NCBI GenBank assembly: GCA_036506495.1
Contig: DASXRQ010000258.1
Location: 1 to 29,771 of the forward strand
Origin: DASXRC01 sp036506495
GTDB lineage: Bacteria > Actinomycetota > Actinomycetes > Mycobacteriales > Micromonosporaceae
Direction: 5' to 3'
DNA: 29,771 bases
Positions 18,680 to 27,275 of the stretch are shown piece by piece. The translations under genes and the position numbers were made by a program. Under the pieces are notes generated by a model. It did no database searches and was not told the DNA's origin. It was given only the letters and a program-made list of their open reading frames with translations. Positions within the stretch are counted from its first letter, which is position 1. Every line of letters begins with the position of its first letter.

Positions 18680-19477
18680 ATGACCCAGCCGTCCGGCGAC
18701 ACGGTCGAGCCGGAGAGCACCGTCGTGCCCGACGCGGAGCGGCTGGGTGCCGCCGTCGCCGAGCTCGCGTCGGGCGACGTCGAGCCCGCCCAGCGCCGCC
18801 GTCTGATCGGCCGCCTCGCGGACGCGTTCTGGGCGCGCGGCGTAAAAGACCTGTTCAGACCGCGACGCGCGATCCGTTGGATGGTCGACGCGGTCGCCGA
18901 TATGGCTCCACACATTCCCATCCGCGACCTAGACACGCTGCGTCGCCACCACGATGGACTGGACGGCGAGCAGCTCGCCGACCGTCTCGTCCGCAACGCG
19001 GCCCGCGCCACCGCGAGCGTCGGCGTGGCCGGCGGCGGCGTGGCCTCGGTCGAGTGGGCCGCGCCTCCGACACTGCTGTCCGCTCCGGTGCTGCTCGCGG
19101 CCGAGACGGTGGCGGTGGTCGGCATCGAGCTGAAGCTGCTCGGCGAACTGCACGAGGTGTACCGGGTGCCGATCCCGGGCTCGGGCACGCAGCGGGCGAT
19201 CGGTTTGATCCATTCCTGGGCCACCCAGCGTGGCGTGAACCCCATGCTGCCCGGTGTAGGGGTGGCAGCGGTGTTGGGCACCGCGGCCCGCAAGGAGCTG
19301 CGGGACCGGTTGGTCCGGCGTTTCGGACGCAACCTCACGACGCTCGGCCCGCTGCTGACCGGGGCCGCGGTGGCCAGCTATCTCAACCGGCGCGCGACCC
19401 TTGCCATGGGCGATCGCGTCCGTGCCGACCTGCGCAAACGCGCGGCGCAGCTACCCGAGCTGCCGAGCGGCGAGTAG
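18680..19477 (+). CDS. Conserved hypothetical protein, possibly membrane-associated
   Basis: 265 residues; I do not recognise a named family. GAGGCGGGAG precedes the ATG, 35 bp after the DUF4193 stop, so cotranscription is likely. A charged N-terminal third contains RRLIGRLADAFWARG and LFRPRRAIRWMVDAVADMAP. The middle has Gly/Ala/Val-rich hydrophobic segments (VGVAGGGVASVEWAAPPTLLSAPVLLAAETVAVVGIEL, about 113-150), and two more follow (PMLPGVGVAAVLG, LGPLLTGAAVASYLN). These could be membrane helices or buried helices. The last 27 bp overlap the convergent DUF3093 gene. Confidence 0.72.
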   Translation: MTQPSGDTVEPESTVVPDAERLGAAVAELASGDVEPAQRRRLIGRLADAFWARGVKDLFRPRRAIRWMVDAVADMAPHIPIRDLDTLRRHHDGLDGEQLADRLVRNAARATASVGVAGGGVASVEWAAPPTLLSAPVLLAAETVAVVGIELKLLGELHEVYRVPIPGSGTQRAIGLIHSWATQRGVNPMLPGVGVAAVLGTAARKELRDRLVRRFGRNLTTLGPLLTGAAVASYLNRRATLAMGDRVRADLRKRAAQLPELPSGE

Positions 19478-19930
19478 CGCATCCGCCAACCGGTCCGGAT
19501 GCCGCGAGCTGACCAGCCAGTACGGTGTCGGATCGGCCGGATCGTCGAGGATCACCTGCACCGCCGTTCCTATCCACGGTCGCTGCACGACGAACGCCAG
19601 CGGATCGGCCGAGACGCCCATCAGCTCCCGCTTACCCGCGGCGTCCAATGCGATCGCGTCGGCGACGAACCGCACCGGAATGTGCGCGTCGTCGACCCAG
19701 AACTCGCCCCCAGCCACCGCGACCTTGATCCGGCCGAACCACCAGGCCGCGAACGCGATCAGCGGCAGCAGCACCGCGTACGGCACCCAGGAGCGTGGGC
19801 CGCTGGCACCCAGCCACAACTCGGTCGCGAGCAGGCCGGCGAGGCCCAGCAAGGGAAGCCACAACCACCACGGCGTGGTCAACCGCTCGGCGTACGCCTC
19901 GGGTGCGACAGGGGCGCGGTCAGCCGTCAC
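19451..19930 (-). CDS. DUF3093 family membrane protein
   Basis: 159 residues from GTG 19930. Two closely spaced transmembrane helices (about residues 20-40 and 48-66: WLWLPLLGLAGLLATELWLG and VPYAVLLPLIAFAAWW) precede a beta-rich cytoplasmic domain with GEFWVDDAHIPVRFVADAIA and YWLVSSRHPDRLADAL, which is typical of DUF3093 (mycobacterial Rv2698). The function is unknown. No clear ribosome binding site precedes the GTG. Its 3' end overlaps the neighbouring convergent gene by 27 bp. Confidence 0.87.
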   Translation of the reverse strand: MTADRAPVAPEAYAERLTTPWWLWLPLLGLAGLLATELWLGASGPRSWVPYAVLLPLIAFAAWWFGRIKVAVAGGEFWVDDAHIPVRFVADAIALDAAGKRELMGVSADPLAFVVQRPWIGTAVQVILDDPADPTPYWLVSSRHPDRLADALLAARQLG

Positions 19931-20026
19931 GTTGGTCGAGGGTACGGGGAGCCGCACAGCTGCGGACACGGCAGGATGCAAGATGAAGGGTGTTCCCCCG
20001 CTGTCCCCGGAGAGACGAGTCCCGCT

Positions 20027-20509
20027 GTGACCGAACCCGCGGAGCCGATGGTGCCGATCGCCGTACGCCGCCTCGATCCGGATGTGCCGCTGCCCGCATA
20101 CGCGCACCCCGGTGACGCGGGCGCGGACCTGGTCGCCGCCGAGGAGGTCGAGATCGGGCCGGGGGAGCGGGCGCTGGTGCACACGGGCCTGGCCATCGCC
20201 CTGCCCGAGGGGTACGTCGGGCTCGTGCACCCCAGGTCTGGGCTGGCGGCGCGGCTCGGCGTCACGGTGCTCAACGCTCCGGGTACGGTCGACGCCGGCT
20301 ACCGCGGGGAGGTCATGGTCATCCTCGCGAACCATGATCGAACGAACACGGTCACAATCCGCCGAGGAGACCGAATCGCGCAGCTCGTCGTGCAGCGTGT
20401 GGAGCGGGCGCACTTCCACCTCGTCGACGACCTGCCAGACTCGGTCCGTGGGGCGGGCGGGCATGGCTCGACGGGCGGTCACGCAAAACTGGAAAGGGTA
20501 ACGACGTGA
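20027..20509 (+). CDS. dut: Deoxyuridine 5'-triphosphate nucleotidohydrolase
   Basis: 160 residues; all five trimeric dUTPase motifs are visible: PGDAGADL, PRSGLAARLG, GTVDAGYRGEV (with the catalytic Asp), RGDRIAQLVVQR and the C-terminal P-loop-like GGHGSTGG, where His replaces the usual Phe of GGFGSTG. It hydrolyses dUTP to dUMP, keeping uracil out of DNA and feeding thymidylate synthesis. GTG 20027 follows GGAGAG; ATG 20048 is an alternative. The stop overlaps the GTG of the DUF3710 gene (GTGA), as in the mycobacterial neighbourhood. Confidence 0.95.
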   Translation: MTEPAEPMVPIAVRRLDPDVPLPAYAHPGDAGADLVAAEEVEIGPGERALVHTGLAIALPEGYVGLVHPRSGLAARLGVTVLNAPGTVDAGYRGEVMVILANHDRTNTVTIRRGDRIAQLVVQRVERAHFHLVDDLPDSVRGAGGHGSTGGHAKLERVTT

Positions 20510-21345
20510 TCTTCTCTCGCGGTCGCCGGCGCGATACGGGCAGGCACGCGAAGGCCGGCGATCCGGGCCGGCCCGGGCCGCGACACGCCCGGGACGAGTA
20601 CGACGAGTACGCCGAGAACGAGTACGCCGACGACGAGTACGCCGAACCAGCCGCGACCGCCGGCGGACACGGCCCGTACGACGTCACCGAGGTGCCAGTC
20701 GACGAGTCGCACCTCGACCTGGGCAGTCTCAGGATCCCGGTCGTCGAGGGCGTGGAGGTGCGCGTCCAGGCGAGCCCGGAGGGCGTCGTACAACAGGTCG
20801 TCCTCGTTCATGGCGACAGCGCCCTCCAGCTCGCGGCGTTCGCCGCGCCGCGCAGCGAGGGCATCTGGGAGGAGGTACGCGCCGAGATCCGGCAGTCCCT
20901 CCGCGACGACGGCGCGGCCGCCGAGGAGGTGGCGGGCGAGTACGGCATCGAGCTGCGAGCCCGCGTGCGTACGCCCGATGGCCCGACGAACCTGCGGTTC
21001 GTCGGCGTGGACGGTCCCCGCTGGATGGTTCGGGGCGTCTACCAGGGTGCGGCAGCCGTCGATCCGGAGGCCGCCGGGTTGCTCGCCGACTGCCTGCACG
21101 GCCTTGTGGTCGACCGCGGCCAGGACGCCAAGCCGGTGCGCGAGGCCCTGCCGTTGCGGCTCCCGCGCGAGCTGGCCGAGCAGGTCGAAACGCCCGCCGG
21201 GGCTGGTGTCGCGCCGGGCCCGGCGCCCGGGCCGGGCACCGACGGCGCGGCGGTGACCAGGGTCAACGGGGCCGTCCCGCCGCCCGGCGGCGCGGGCGGC
21301 CGAACGCGGCGCAAGCCGTCCCGTGGCCCCCGGCGTGGGTCCTGA
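20506..21345 (+). CDS. DUF3710 family protein
   Basis: 279 residues. GTG start overlapping the dut stop, with GGAAAGGG upstream. The N-terminus is charged and carries short acidic repeats (DEYDEY, ENEYADDEYAE, residues about 31-46). The central domain (about 65-215; HLDLGSLRIPVVEGVEVRVQ, IWEEVRAEIRQSLRDDG, RWMVRGVYQGAAA) is the DUF3710 fold. The C-terminus is Pro/Gly-rich and basic. Family members are conserved next to dut in actinobacteria with unknown function; coupling to dut suggests coregulation only. Confidence 0.88.
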   Translation: MIFSRGRRRDTGRHAKAGDPGRPGPRHARDEYDEYAENEYADDEYAEPAATAGGHGPYDVTEVPVDESHLDLGSLRIPVVEGVEVRVQASPEGVVQQVVLVHGDSALQLAAFAAPRSEGIWEEVRAEIRQSLRDDGAAAEEVAGEYGIELRARVRTPDGPTNLRFVGVDGPRWMVRGVYQGAAAVDPEAAGLLADCLHGLVVDRGQDAKPVREALPLRLPRELAEQVETPAGAGVAPGPAPGPGTDGAAVTRVNGAVPPPGGAGGRTRRKPSRGPRRGS

Positions 21346-21504
21346 CCACATCCCCGTTACGGCCGCACCGCCGGTTTGCTCCTGGAGTCCCTGGTTGCCC
21401 AATCGGCGTACGCTTGTTGGACGGCACGCGCATCGGGTGTGCCGCAGGTTCGGCCGGTGACGCACCGACCGCACCGGTGCCCAGAGGAGGGCGAGATCTA
21501 GGTC

Positions 21505-21885
21505 ATGACGACCGACGAACGCGCGTCGTCTGTACGCCGCCTTTTCAAGCGGCTGACGGCGAGCGACGCGGAACTCGAGGCCGAGGAGCTGCAACGCGGG
21601 AGCGAACGCTCCGGTTGTACGCTCGCCGACAAGGTCAAGCGGGGGGAGTTGGTGACGGTCTCCGGCCGGCTGAAGACCGTGGCGTACACCCCCCGCACGA
21701 ACCTGCCGACGCTGGAAGCGGATCTCTACGACGGCAGCGATGTGGTGACGCTGATCTGGCTCGGCCGGCGGCGCATCGCGGGGATCGAGCCGGGTCGTCA
21801 GGTGACCGCACATGGTCGCATCGCGATCCGTGACGACCGTAAGGTCATCTACAACCCGTACTACGAGCTTGAGGCATCTGGATGA
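21505..21885 (+). CDS. OB-fold nucleic-acid-binding domain protein
   Basis: 126 residues. Residues about 45-120 form an OB-fold like that of tRNA anticodon-binding/RecG-wedge proteins: GELVTVSGRLKTVAY, LEADLYDGSDVVTLIWLGRRRIAGIEPG, VTAHGRIAIRDDRKVIYNPYYEL. It corresponds to mycobacterial Rv2694c by position. It probably binds single-stranded nucleic acid. GGAGGG sits somewhat far upstream (14 bases). The stop overlaps the ATG of the DUF3159 gene (ATGA), so they are coupled. The 159 bp upstream presumably hold the promoter of this pair. Confidence 0.87.
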   Translation: MTTDERASSVRRLFKRLTASDAELEAEELQRGSERSGCTLADKVKRGELVTVSGRLKTVAYTPRTNLPTLEADLYDGSDVVTLIWLGRRRIAGIEPGRQVTAHGRIAIRDDRKVIYNPYYELEASG

Positions 21886-22553
21886 GCGGTGACCCGCAGC
21901 TGCGCACCGAACAGGTTGACTCCGCGGAGGGCGCCGAACGGCAGCCGACCATCGGGGAGCAGATGGCTCAACAGCTCGGCGGCTGGCGGGGACTGATCGA
22001 GTCCAGCGTCCCGATCGCCGTGTTCGTCATCGTCAACGTGGTGTGGCAGCTGCGACCGGCCATCGTCGCGGCGTGCGCGGTGGCGGCCGCCATCGCGGCG
22101 CTGCGGCTGGGGCAGCGCAGGCCGGTACGACACGCCGTCAACGGCCTCGTCGGCGTTGGCATCGGCGCACTCATCGCGCTGCGCAGCGGCGACGCGCGCG
22201 ACTTCTACCTGCCGGGCATCCTGTACGGCTACGCCTACGCGACGGCGCTGCTGCTCTCGGCCGCCATCCGGCAGCCGCTCGTGGGCTGGCTCTGGTCGGT
22301 GATCGTCGCCGGCGGGAAGTCCGAGTGGCGCGCAGACTCGCGTCTGGTCCGCACGTTCACCTGGCTCACGGTCCTGTGGGGCGTGGTCTGGCTGGCCAAG
22401 GTCGGCGTTCAGCACGCGCTGTACGAGGCGCGAGCGGAGAACGCCCTAGGCGTGGCCCGGCTGGCGCTCGGCTATCCGCCCTACGCGCTCCTGCTCGCCG
22501 TCACGATCTGGACGGTCCGCCGCGTCACGCGCGACCCGGCATTGGTCAACTGA
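21882..22553 (+). CDS. DUF3159 family integral membrane protein
   Basis: 223 residues. After a polar N-terminus, QLGGWRGLIESSVPIAVFVIVN is the DUF3159 hallmark. About five or six transmembrane helices follow (VPIAVFVIVNVVWQL, AIVAACAVAAAIAALRL, AVNGLVGVGIGALIAL, LYGYAYATALLLSAAI, LTVLWGVVWLAKVGV, YALLLAVTIWTV). The family (mycobacterial Rv2693c) is uncharacterised. It is translationally coupled to the OB-fold protein and converges on the TrkA genes. Confidence 0.88.
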   Translation: MSGDPQLRTEQVDSAEGAERQPTIGEQMAQQLGGWRGLIESSVPIAVFVIVNVVWQLRPAIVAACAVAAAIAALRLGQRRPVRHAVNGLVGVGIGALIALRSGDARDFYLPGILYGYAYATALLLSAAIRQPLVGWLWSVIVAGGKSEWRADSRLVRTFTWLTVLWGVVWLAKVGVQHALYEARAENALGVARLALGYPPYALLLAVTIWTVRRVTRDPALVN

Positions 22554-22566
22554 GCCGCCGGTCGCG

Positions 22567-23262
22567 TTACTCCCTGGGTAACCCGCGGGTCCGTTCGACA
22601 CTGTCCGCGCCGAGGATGACCGCGCGCACTCCGTCCTCGGCCTCGGTCGTGCACACGAAGATCAGCTCGTCCCGCGCCTCGATCGGGTCATCGGGTGTCG
22701 GCACCAGCACCCGCTTGCCCCGCACGATTGCCACCAGCGCCGCGTCCCGCGGGAGCGGTACCTCGCGTACCGGATGCCCCACATACGGCGCCGCCTCGGG
22801 CAGCGTGATCTCGACCAGGTTGGCCTCGCCCTGACGGAAGCTCATCAGCCGGACCAGGTCACCGACGGTGACCGCCTCCTCCACCAGCGCAGCCATCAGG
22901 CGCGGCTTGCTGACCGAGACGTCGACGCCCCACTGCTCGGTGAACAGCCACTCGTTCTCGGCGCGGTTGACGCGGGCGACGACGCGCTGCACCGCGAACT
23001 CCGTCTTGGCGAGCAGCGATACCACCAGGTTCACCTTGTCGTCGCCGGTCGCCGCGACAACGACGTCGCAGCTGGCGACGTCGGCTTCCTGCAGGCTCGA
23101 CAGCTCACACGCATCCGCGAGGACCCACTCGGCGTCCGGCACCCGCTCCGGACGCAGCATTCTCGGTTGCCGCTCGATGAGCATCACGTGGTGCCCGTTC
23201 TCGATCAGCTCCTGGGCAATGGACCGGCCGACGTTGCCCGCGCCCGCGATGGCGACCCGCAT
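22567..23262 (-). CDS. TrkA-type potassium uptake regulator, CeoC-like
   Basis: 231 residues: an RCK domain with the NAD-binding MRVAIAGAGNVGRSIAQELIENGHHV, the acidic strand end VMLIERQP, VVVAATGDDKVNLVVSLLA, then a TrkA_C domain (about 145-215; EITLPEAAPYVGHPVREVPLP). RCK/KTN proteins gate K+ channels or transporters in response to nucleotides. It starts 5 bp after the stop of the CeoB-like gene; GGAAG and GGGG purine stretches precede its ATG. Mycobacteria carry the same ceoB-ceoC pair. Confidence 0.9.
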   Translation of the reverse strand: MRVAIAGAGNVGRSIAQELIENGHHVMLIERQPRMLRPERVPDAEWVLADACELSSLQEADVASCDVVVAATGDDKVNLVVSLLAKTEFAVQRVVARVNRAENEWLFTEQWGVDVSVSKPRLMAALVEEAVTVGDLVRLMSFRQGEANLVEITLPEAAPYVGHPVREVPLPRDAALVAIVRGKRVLVPTPDDPIEARDELIFVCTTEAEDGVRAVILGADSVERTRGLPRE

Positions 23263-23267
23263 CGTCA

Positions 23268-23930
23268 CTACCCCACTTCCGGAGCGGCCGCGGCGACCTT
23301 CGTGACCGTGGCCGCGATGTCGTCCGTGACGAGCATGAAGACCTGATCGCCATCCTGCAGCACGGTGGAGGCGATGGGCAGGCTGCCCACCCCGAACCGC
23401 ATCAGGTACGCCGCGCGGGTTCCCGTAGCCTCCTCGAGGGCCCGGAGCGGTCGGCCGACCCAGTCCGGATGGATCGGCACCTCGATGATGGCCACCGTGC
23501 TCGTCGGGTCGCGGAAGATCTCGATGTTGCCCTCCGGAACCAGGTGCCGCAGCATCCGGTCCGCGGTCCACCGGACGGTCGCGACGGTCGGGATGCCCAG
23601 TCGCTCGTACACCTCGGCGCGCTTCGGGTCGTAGATGCGCGCCACCACCCGCGACACGCCAAACGTCTCGCGGGCCAGCCGGGCCGAGATGATGTTGGAG
23701 TTGTCGCCACTCGAGACGGCGGCGAAGGCGTCCGCCCGCTCGATGCCGGCCTGGCGAAGCACGTCGCGATCGAACCCGATGCCGGTGACTGTGACCCCGG
23801 CGAAATCGGCACCGAGGCGCCGGAACGCGTCGGCGTTCTGGTCGATGACGGCCACGGTGTGGCCCCGGGCCTCGAGGCTGTGGGCCAACGTCGAGCCCAC
23901 TCGCCCACACCCCATGATCACGACGTGCAC
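23268..23930 (-). CDS. TrkA-type potassium uptake regulator, CeoB-like
   Basis: 220 residues with the same RCK-N plus RCK-C layout: MHVVIMGCGRVGSTLAHSLEARGHTVAVID, AFAAVSSGDNSNIISARLARE, and a C-terminal TrkA_C part (VAIIEVPIHPDWVGRPLRALEE). It is first in the two-gene operon and likely forms a hetero-oligomer with the CeoC-like partner. The GTG start encodes the residue before HVV. No channel-forming TrkH/TrkG gene is in the window, but the divergent KimA-like permease is a possible client. Confidence 0.9.
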   Translation of the reverse strand: MHVVIMGCGRVGSTLAHSLEARGHTVAVIDQNADAFRRLGADFAGVTVTGIGFDRDVLRQAGIERADAFAAVSSGDNSNIISARLARETFGVSRVVARIYDPKRAEVYERLGIPTVATVRWTADRMLRHLVPEGNIEIFRDPTSTVAIIEVPIHPDWVGRPLRALEEATGTRAAYLMRFGVGSLPIASTVLQDGDQVFMLVTDDIAATVTKVAAAAPEVG

Positions 23931-24070
23931 CCTGGTCCTCCCGGCCTAGCCGACGGTCTCACCAAGAGCGTGCCACGCCGCGTCCCGCCGCGCTGCGGCC
24001 GCTCGTCACCCGGCGGGTTGATCACCCCCATGACCTTCGCGAGCATGCCGCCCGCCGTACGCTTCCGGTT

Positions 24071-26170
24071 GTGGTTAGTCCCACCTCGCTGCTGAAGCGG
24101 CTCGTCCTCGGTCGTCCGTTCCGCTCCGACCGGCTGCAGCACACGCTCCTGCCCAAGCGCATCGCGCTGCCGGTCTTCGCGTCCGACGCGCTGTCGAGCG
24201 TCGCGTACGCCCCGGACGAGATCCTGCTGACGCTATCGATCGCTGGCGCGGCGGCGTTTGTCTACTCGCCGTGGGTGGCGCTGGCCGTGGCCGTCGTCAT
24301 GCTGACGGTCGTCGCGAGCTATCGGCAGAACGTCCACGCCTACCCGTCGGGTGGCGGCGACTACGAGGTGGCCACGGTCAACTTGTCTCCGCGGGCCGGG
24401 TTGGCGGTGGCGAGCGCGCTGCTCGTCGACTACGTCCTGACGGTCGCCGTCTCAACCGCGTCCGGGGTGGCGAACCTGGGATCGGTCGTGCCGTTCGTGG
24501 CCGACCACAAGGTCGGCGTGGCCGTTTCGGCCATCGCGCTGCTGACCGCGATAAACCTGCGCGGCATACGCGAGTCCGGGACAGCATTCGCCATCCCGAC
24601 GTACGGCTTCATGATCGTCATTATTGGCATGATCCTGACAGGCTTCGTGCGGATCTTCGTGCTGGGTCAGGACCTGCAGGCGCCGAGCGCGGACCTCGTC
24701 ATCCACGCGGAGAAGGGTCACCTGACGAGCTTCGCGTTCGCCTTCCTGCTGTTGCGTGCGTTCTCCTCCGGCTGCGCGGCCCTGACCGGTGTCGAGGCGA
24801 TCTCGAACGGGGTGCCGGCGTTCAAGCCGCCGAAGAGCCGCAACGCCGCCACCACGCTGCTTCTGCTCGGAGTCGTCGCCATCACGATGCTCATCGGCAT
24901 CGTCATATTGAGCCGACTGACCCATCTCCAGTTCGTCGAGAACCCGGCCAGTCAGATCATCTCGGGCCCGGCCGGCTACGTTCAGAAGACCGTCACGACC
25001 CAGTTGGGCGAGGCGGTGTTCGGCGGGGGGTCGGTGCTGCTGTACGTCGTGGCCTTTGCGACCGCCCTGATCCTGTTCCTGGCGGCGAACACCGCCTTCA
25101 ACGGCTTTCCGGTGTTGGGCTCGATCCTCGCGCAGGACCGCTACCTGCCCCGCCAGCTGCACACGCGCGGCGACCGGCTGGCCTTCTCCAACGGCATCAT
25201 CTTCCTCGCCGCGTTCGCGATGGTGCTCATCGCGGCGTTCCACGCCGAGGTGACGCGGCTGATCCAGCTCTACATCGTCGGCGTGTTCGTCTCGTTCACG
25301 CTGTCGCAAGCGGGCATGCTGCGGCACTGGAACCGGCTGCTGAGGACCGAGCGCGACCCCGAGGTGCGGCGCCGCATGTACCGATCCCGGATCATCAACG
25401 GCTTCGGAATGGGGCTCACCGGGGCGGTGCTGATCGTCGTGCTCATCACCAAGTTCCTACTCGGCGCGTGGATCGCCATCGCCGCGATGGCGGTGATCTT
25501 CGTGACGATGGTGGCGATCCGGCGGCACTACGACCAAGTAGCCCAGGAACTCGCGCCCGCCGACGACCGGCCCGTGCTGCCGGCGCGCAACCACGCGGTC
25601 GTCCTCGTGAGCAAGGTGCACATGCCGACCATGCGCGCGCTGGCGTACGCCCAGGCGACCCGCCCCGACACGCTGACCGCGGTGACCGTCAACGTGGACG
25701 ACAAGGACACCCGGGCGCTCCAGGCGGAGTGGCAGCGCCGGGACATCCCCGTGCCACTGACGGTCGTGGACTCGCCGTATCGCGAGATCACAAAGCCAAT
25801 CATCGATTTCGTCAAGTCTCTGCGGCGCGGATCGCCGCGGGACGTGGTCACCGTCTTCATCCCCGAGTACGTCGTCGGCAAGTGGTGGGAGCACCTGCTG
25901 CATAACCAGAGCGCGCTCCGGATCAAGGGCCGGCTGCTCTTCGAGCCCGGCGTCATGGTCACGAGCGTGCCGTGGCAGCTGGCCTCGTCGACCACCAAGG
26001 ACCTCGCCCGGCTCGACCGCGATCTCGCCCGGGGGCCGGCGCGCGGCCCGCGGGTGCGGGGACGGCGGCCGGGCGTGTCCGGCGACGGCAGCGGACCCGA
26101 CGGCGGCTCGGGCACGACGGGCACGACCGAGCCGGGCGCGGCCGGCGACCAGGCGGCGCTGCGCCCGTGA
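24071..26170 (+). CDS. APC superfamily permease, KimA-like (probable potassium importer)
   Basis: 699 residues. The N-terminus LPKRIALPVFASDALSSVAYAPDEIL is the hallmark of KimA/YdaO-type permeases, with about twelve transmembrane helices to residue 480, including SGGGDYEVATVNLSPRAGL and FLAANTAFNGFPVLGSILAQDRYLP. A cytoplasmic C-terminal domain (about 500-640; HAVVLVSKVHMPTMRALAYAQA, VVTVFIPEYVVGKWWEHLLHNQ) follows, then a Gly/Arg/Pro tail. KimA of Bacillus imports K+ with protons and is shut by cyclic di-AMP. GTG 24071 is the likely start. It diverges from the TrkA pair, and its last bases (GTGA) overlap the start of the downstream methyltransferase remnant. Confidence 0.88.
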   Translation: MVSPTSLLKRLVLGRPFRSDRLQHTLLPKRIALPVFASDALSSVAYAPDEILLTLSIAGAAAFVYSPWVALAVAVVMLTVVASYRQNVHAYPSGGGDYEVATVNLSPRAGLAVASALLVDYVLTVAVSTASGVANLGSVVPFVADHKVGVAVSAIALLTAINLRGIRESGTAFAIPTYGFMIVIIGMILTGFVRIFVLGQDLQAPSADLVIHAEKGHLTSFAFAFLLLRAFSSGCAALTGVEAISNGVPAFKPPKSRNAATTLLLLGVVAITMLIGIVILSRLTHLQFVENPASQIISGPAGYVQKTVTTQLGEAVFGGGSVLLYVVAFATALILFLAANTAFNGFPVLGSILAQDRYLPRQLHTRGDRLAFSNGIIFLAAFAMVLIAAFHAEVTRLIQLYIVGVFVSFTLSQAGMLRHWNRLLRTERDPEVRRRMYRSRIINGFGMGLTGAVLIVVLITKFLLGAWIAIAAMAVIFVTMVAIRRHYDQVAQELAPADDRPVLPARNHAVVLVSKVHMPTMRALAYAQATRPDTLTAVTVNVDDKDTRALQAEWQRRDIPVPLTVVDSPYREITKPIIDFVKSLRRGSPRDVVTVFIPEYVVGKWWEHLLHNQSALRIKGRLLFEPGVMVTSVPWQLASSTTKDLARLDRDLARGPARGPRVRGRRPGVSGDGSGPDGGSGTTGTTEPGAAGDQAALRP

Positions 26171-27008
26171 CCGAACCCGTCGACGGGGATCGGCTCGAGC
26201 TGGCCGTCGGACGGTGGCGCATGGCGGACACTGCGTGGCCCGGATCGGCGGACCCGGCGGGCGGGTCGTATTCGTGCGGCACGCGCTGCCCGGCGAGCGT
26301 GTCGTCGCCGAGGTGACCGAGGTGCACCGGGGATATCTGCGGGCGGACGCGGTCGCGGTGCTGGAGCCATCGGTGGACCGAGTCGAGCCGCCCTGCCCGT
26401 ACGCCCGCCCCGGCGCCTGCGGCGGCTGCGACCTGCAGCACGCGACAGCGGCCGCGCAACTGGAGTGGAAGGCCGCCGTCGTGCGCGAGCAGCTCGCGCG
26501 CCTCGCCCGCCTCACTCCGGCCGAGGTCGACGAGTTGGGGGTACGCGTGGCGCCACTGCCCGGTGGCCCCCTGGGCTGGCGGACCCGGGTGCGGTACGCG
26601 GTGAGCGCCGCCGGTCGGCCGGGTCTGCTCCGGCATCGCTCGCACGAGGTCGTCCCGATCGACTCCTGTCTGATTGCGCATCCTGCTGTCCGGGCCGCAC
26701 CGGTCACCGATCGACGCTGGCCCGGTGTGGACTCTGTCGAGGTCGTCGCCTCGGCGGGCGCAGACGTGTCCGTGTTCACCACGGCCGGCGACACAGTCAC
26801 CCTGGTCTCCGGCCCGGCGCGGGTGCGCGAGCGGGCCGTCGGTCGTGAGTGGACACTCGACGCCGGGACATTCTGGCAGGTGCATCCCATGGCCGCGCAG
26901 ACGCTGGCGGACACGGTCGTGGAGCTCCTATGTCCGCGTCCGGGGGAGACGGCCTGGGACCTGTACGCCGGCGCCGGCTCCGCGTACGGACCGGACATGA
27001 CGACGTGA
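26167..27008 (+). pseudogene. Broken TRAM-domain TrmA/RlmCD-type RNA (uracil-5-)-methyltransferase
   Basis: The original GTG at 26167 overlaps the permease stop and encodes ...DRLELAVG, the start of a TRAM domain. Two bases later the frame must shift by one nucleotide (about 26212-26213) to continue VAHGGHCVARIGG, as TRAM domains do, so one base seems lost. From there the frame is sound: the Fe-S-like cysteines CPYARPGACGGCDLQHA with Cys152 downstream, GWRTRVRYAV, and TFWQVHPMAAQTLADTV. It reaches the SAM motif WDLYAGAG, where the normal next residues are replaced by SAYGPDMTT and a stop. About 140 C-terminal residues, with the catalytic Cys domain, are missing. A GTG at 26214 could still start a truncated product. 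The gene is the syntenic counterpart of mycobacterial Rv2689c. Confidence 0.82.
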
Positions 27009-27275
27009 CGGCCGAATAGGTGCAGGCGATGGTGAGGCCAAGCCGGAGGTAGGCGGGCACCTGCCCTCCCAAAGAACCACCCGAAGATCAGCCGCCACGC
27101 ACGCCAGGGCTTACCGAATCAGCAGGGCTAAGGGTCTGGGCACGAAGATCGATCCCACGCCGACAGATCAAGAAGCAGGCTATCCGTCCAGCGCGTGCCT
27201 TGATCCCGATTCGGCTTGGGAGGGTCGACAAGGTTCAGCCGCCGAGCTGCATATGCCAAGGTCGCGCTCTCGTAT
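27009..27275. other. Gene-less DNA after the broken methyltransferase
   Basis: About 270 bp of lower-GC sequence with no convincing frame on either strand. Minus-strand frames overlap the end of the membrane protein but have no recognisable motif. No tRNA, integrase site or terminal inverted repeat is apparent at the junction near 26985-27000. Nothing else is seen. Confidence 0.5.

Noticed and set aside
23931..24070. Cyclic di-AMP (ydaO) riboswitch before the KimA-like gene
   Set aside because: The 140 bp leader shows none of the conserved ydaO sequence blocks that I could recognise.
26985..27130. Transposase remnant or attachment site at the methyltransferase break
   Set aside because: No DDE or recombinase motif, terminal repeat or tRNA end was seen in any frame.
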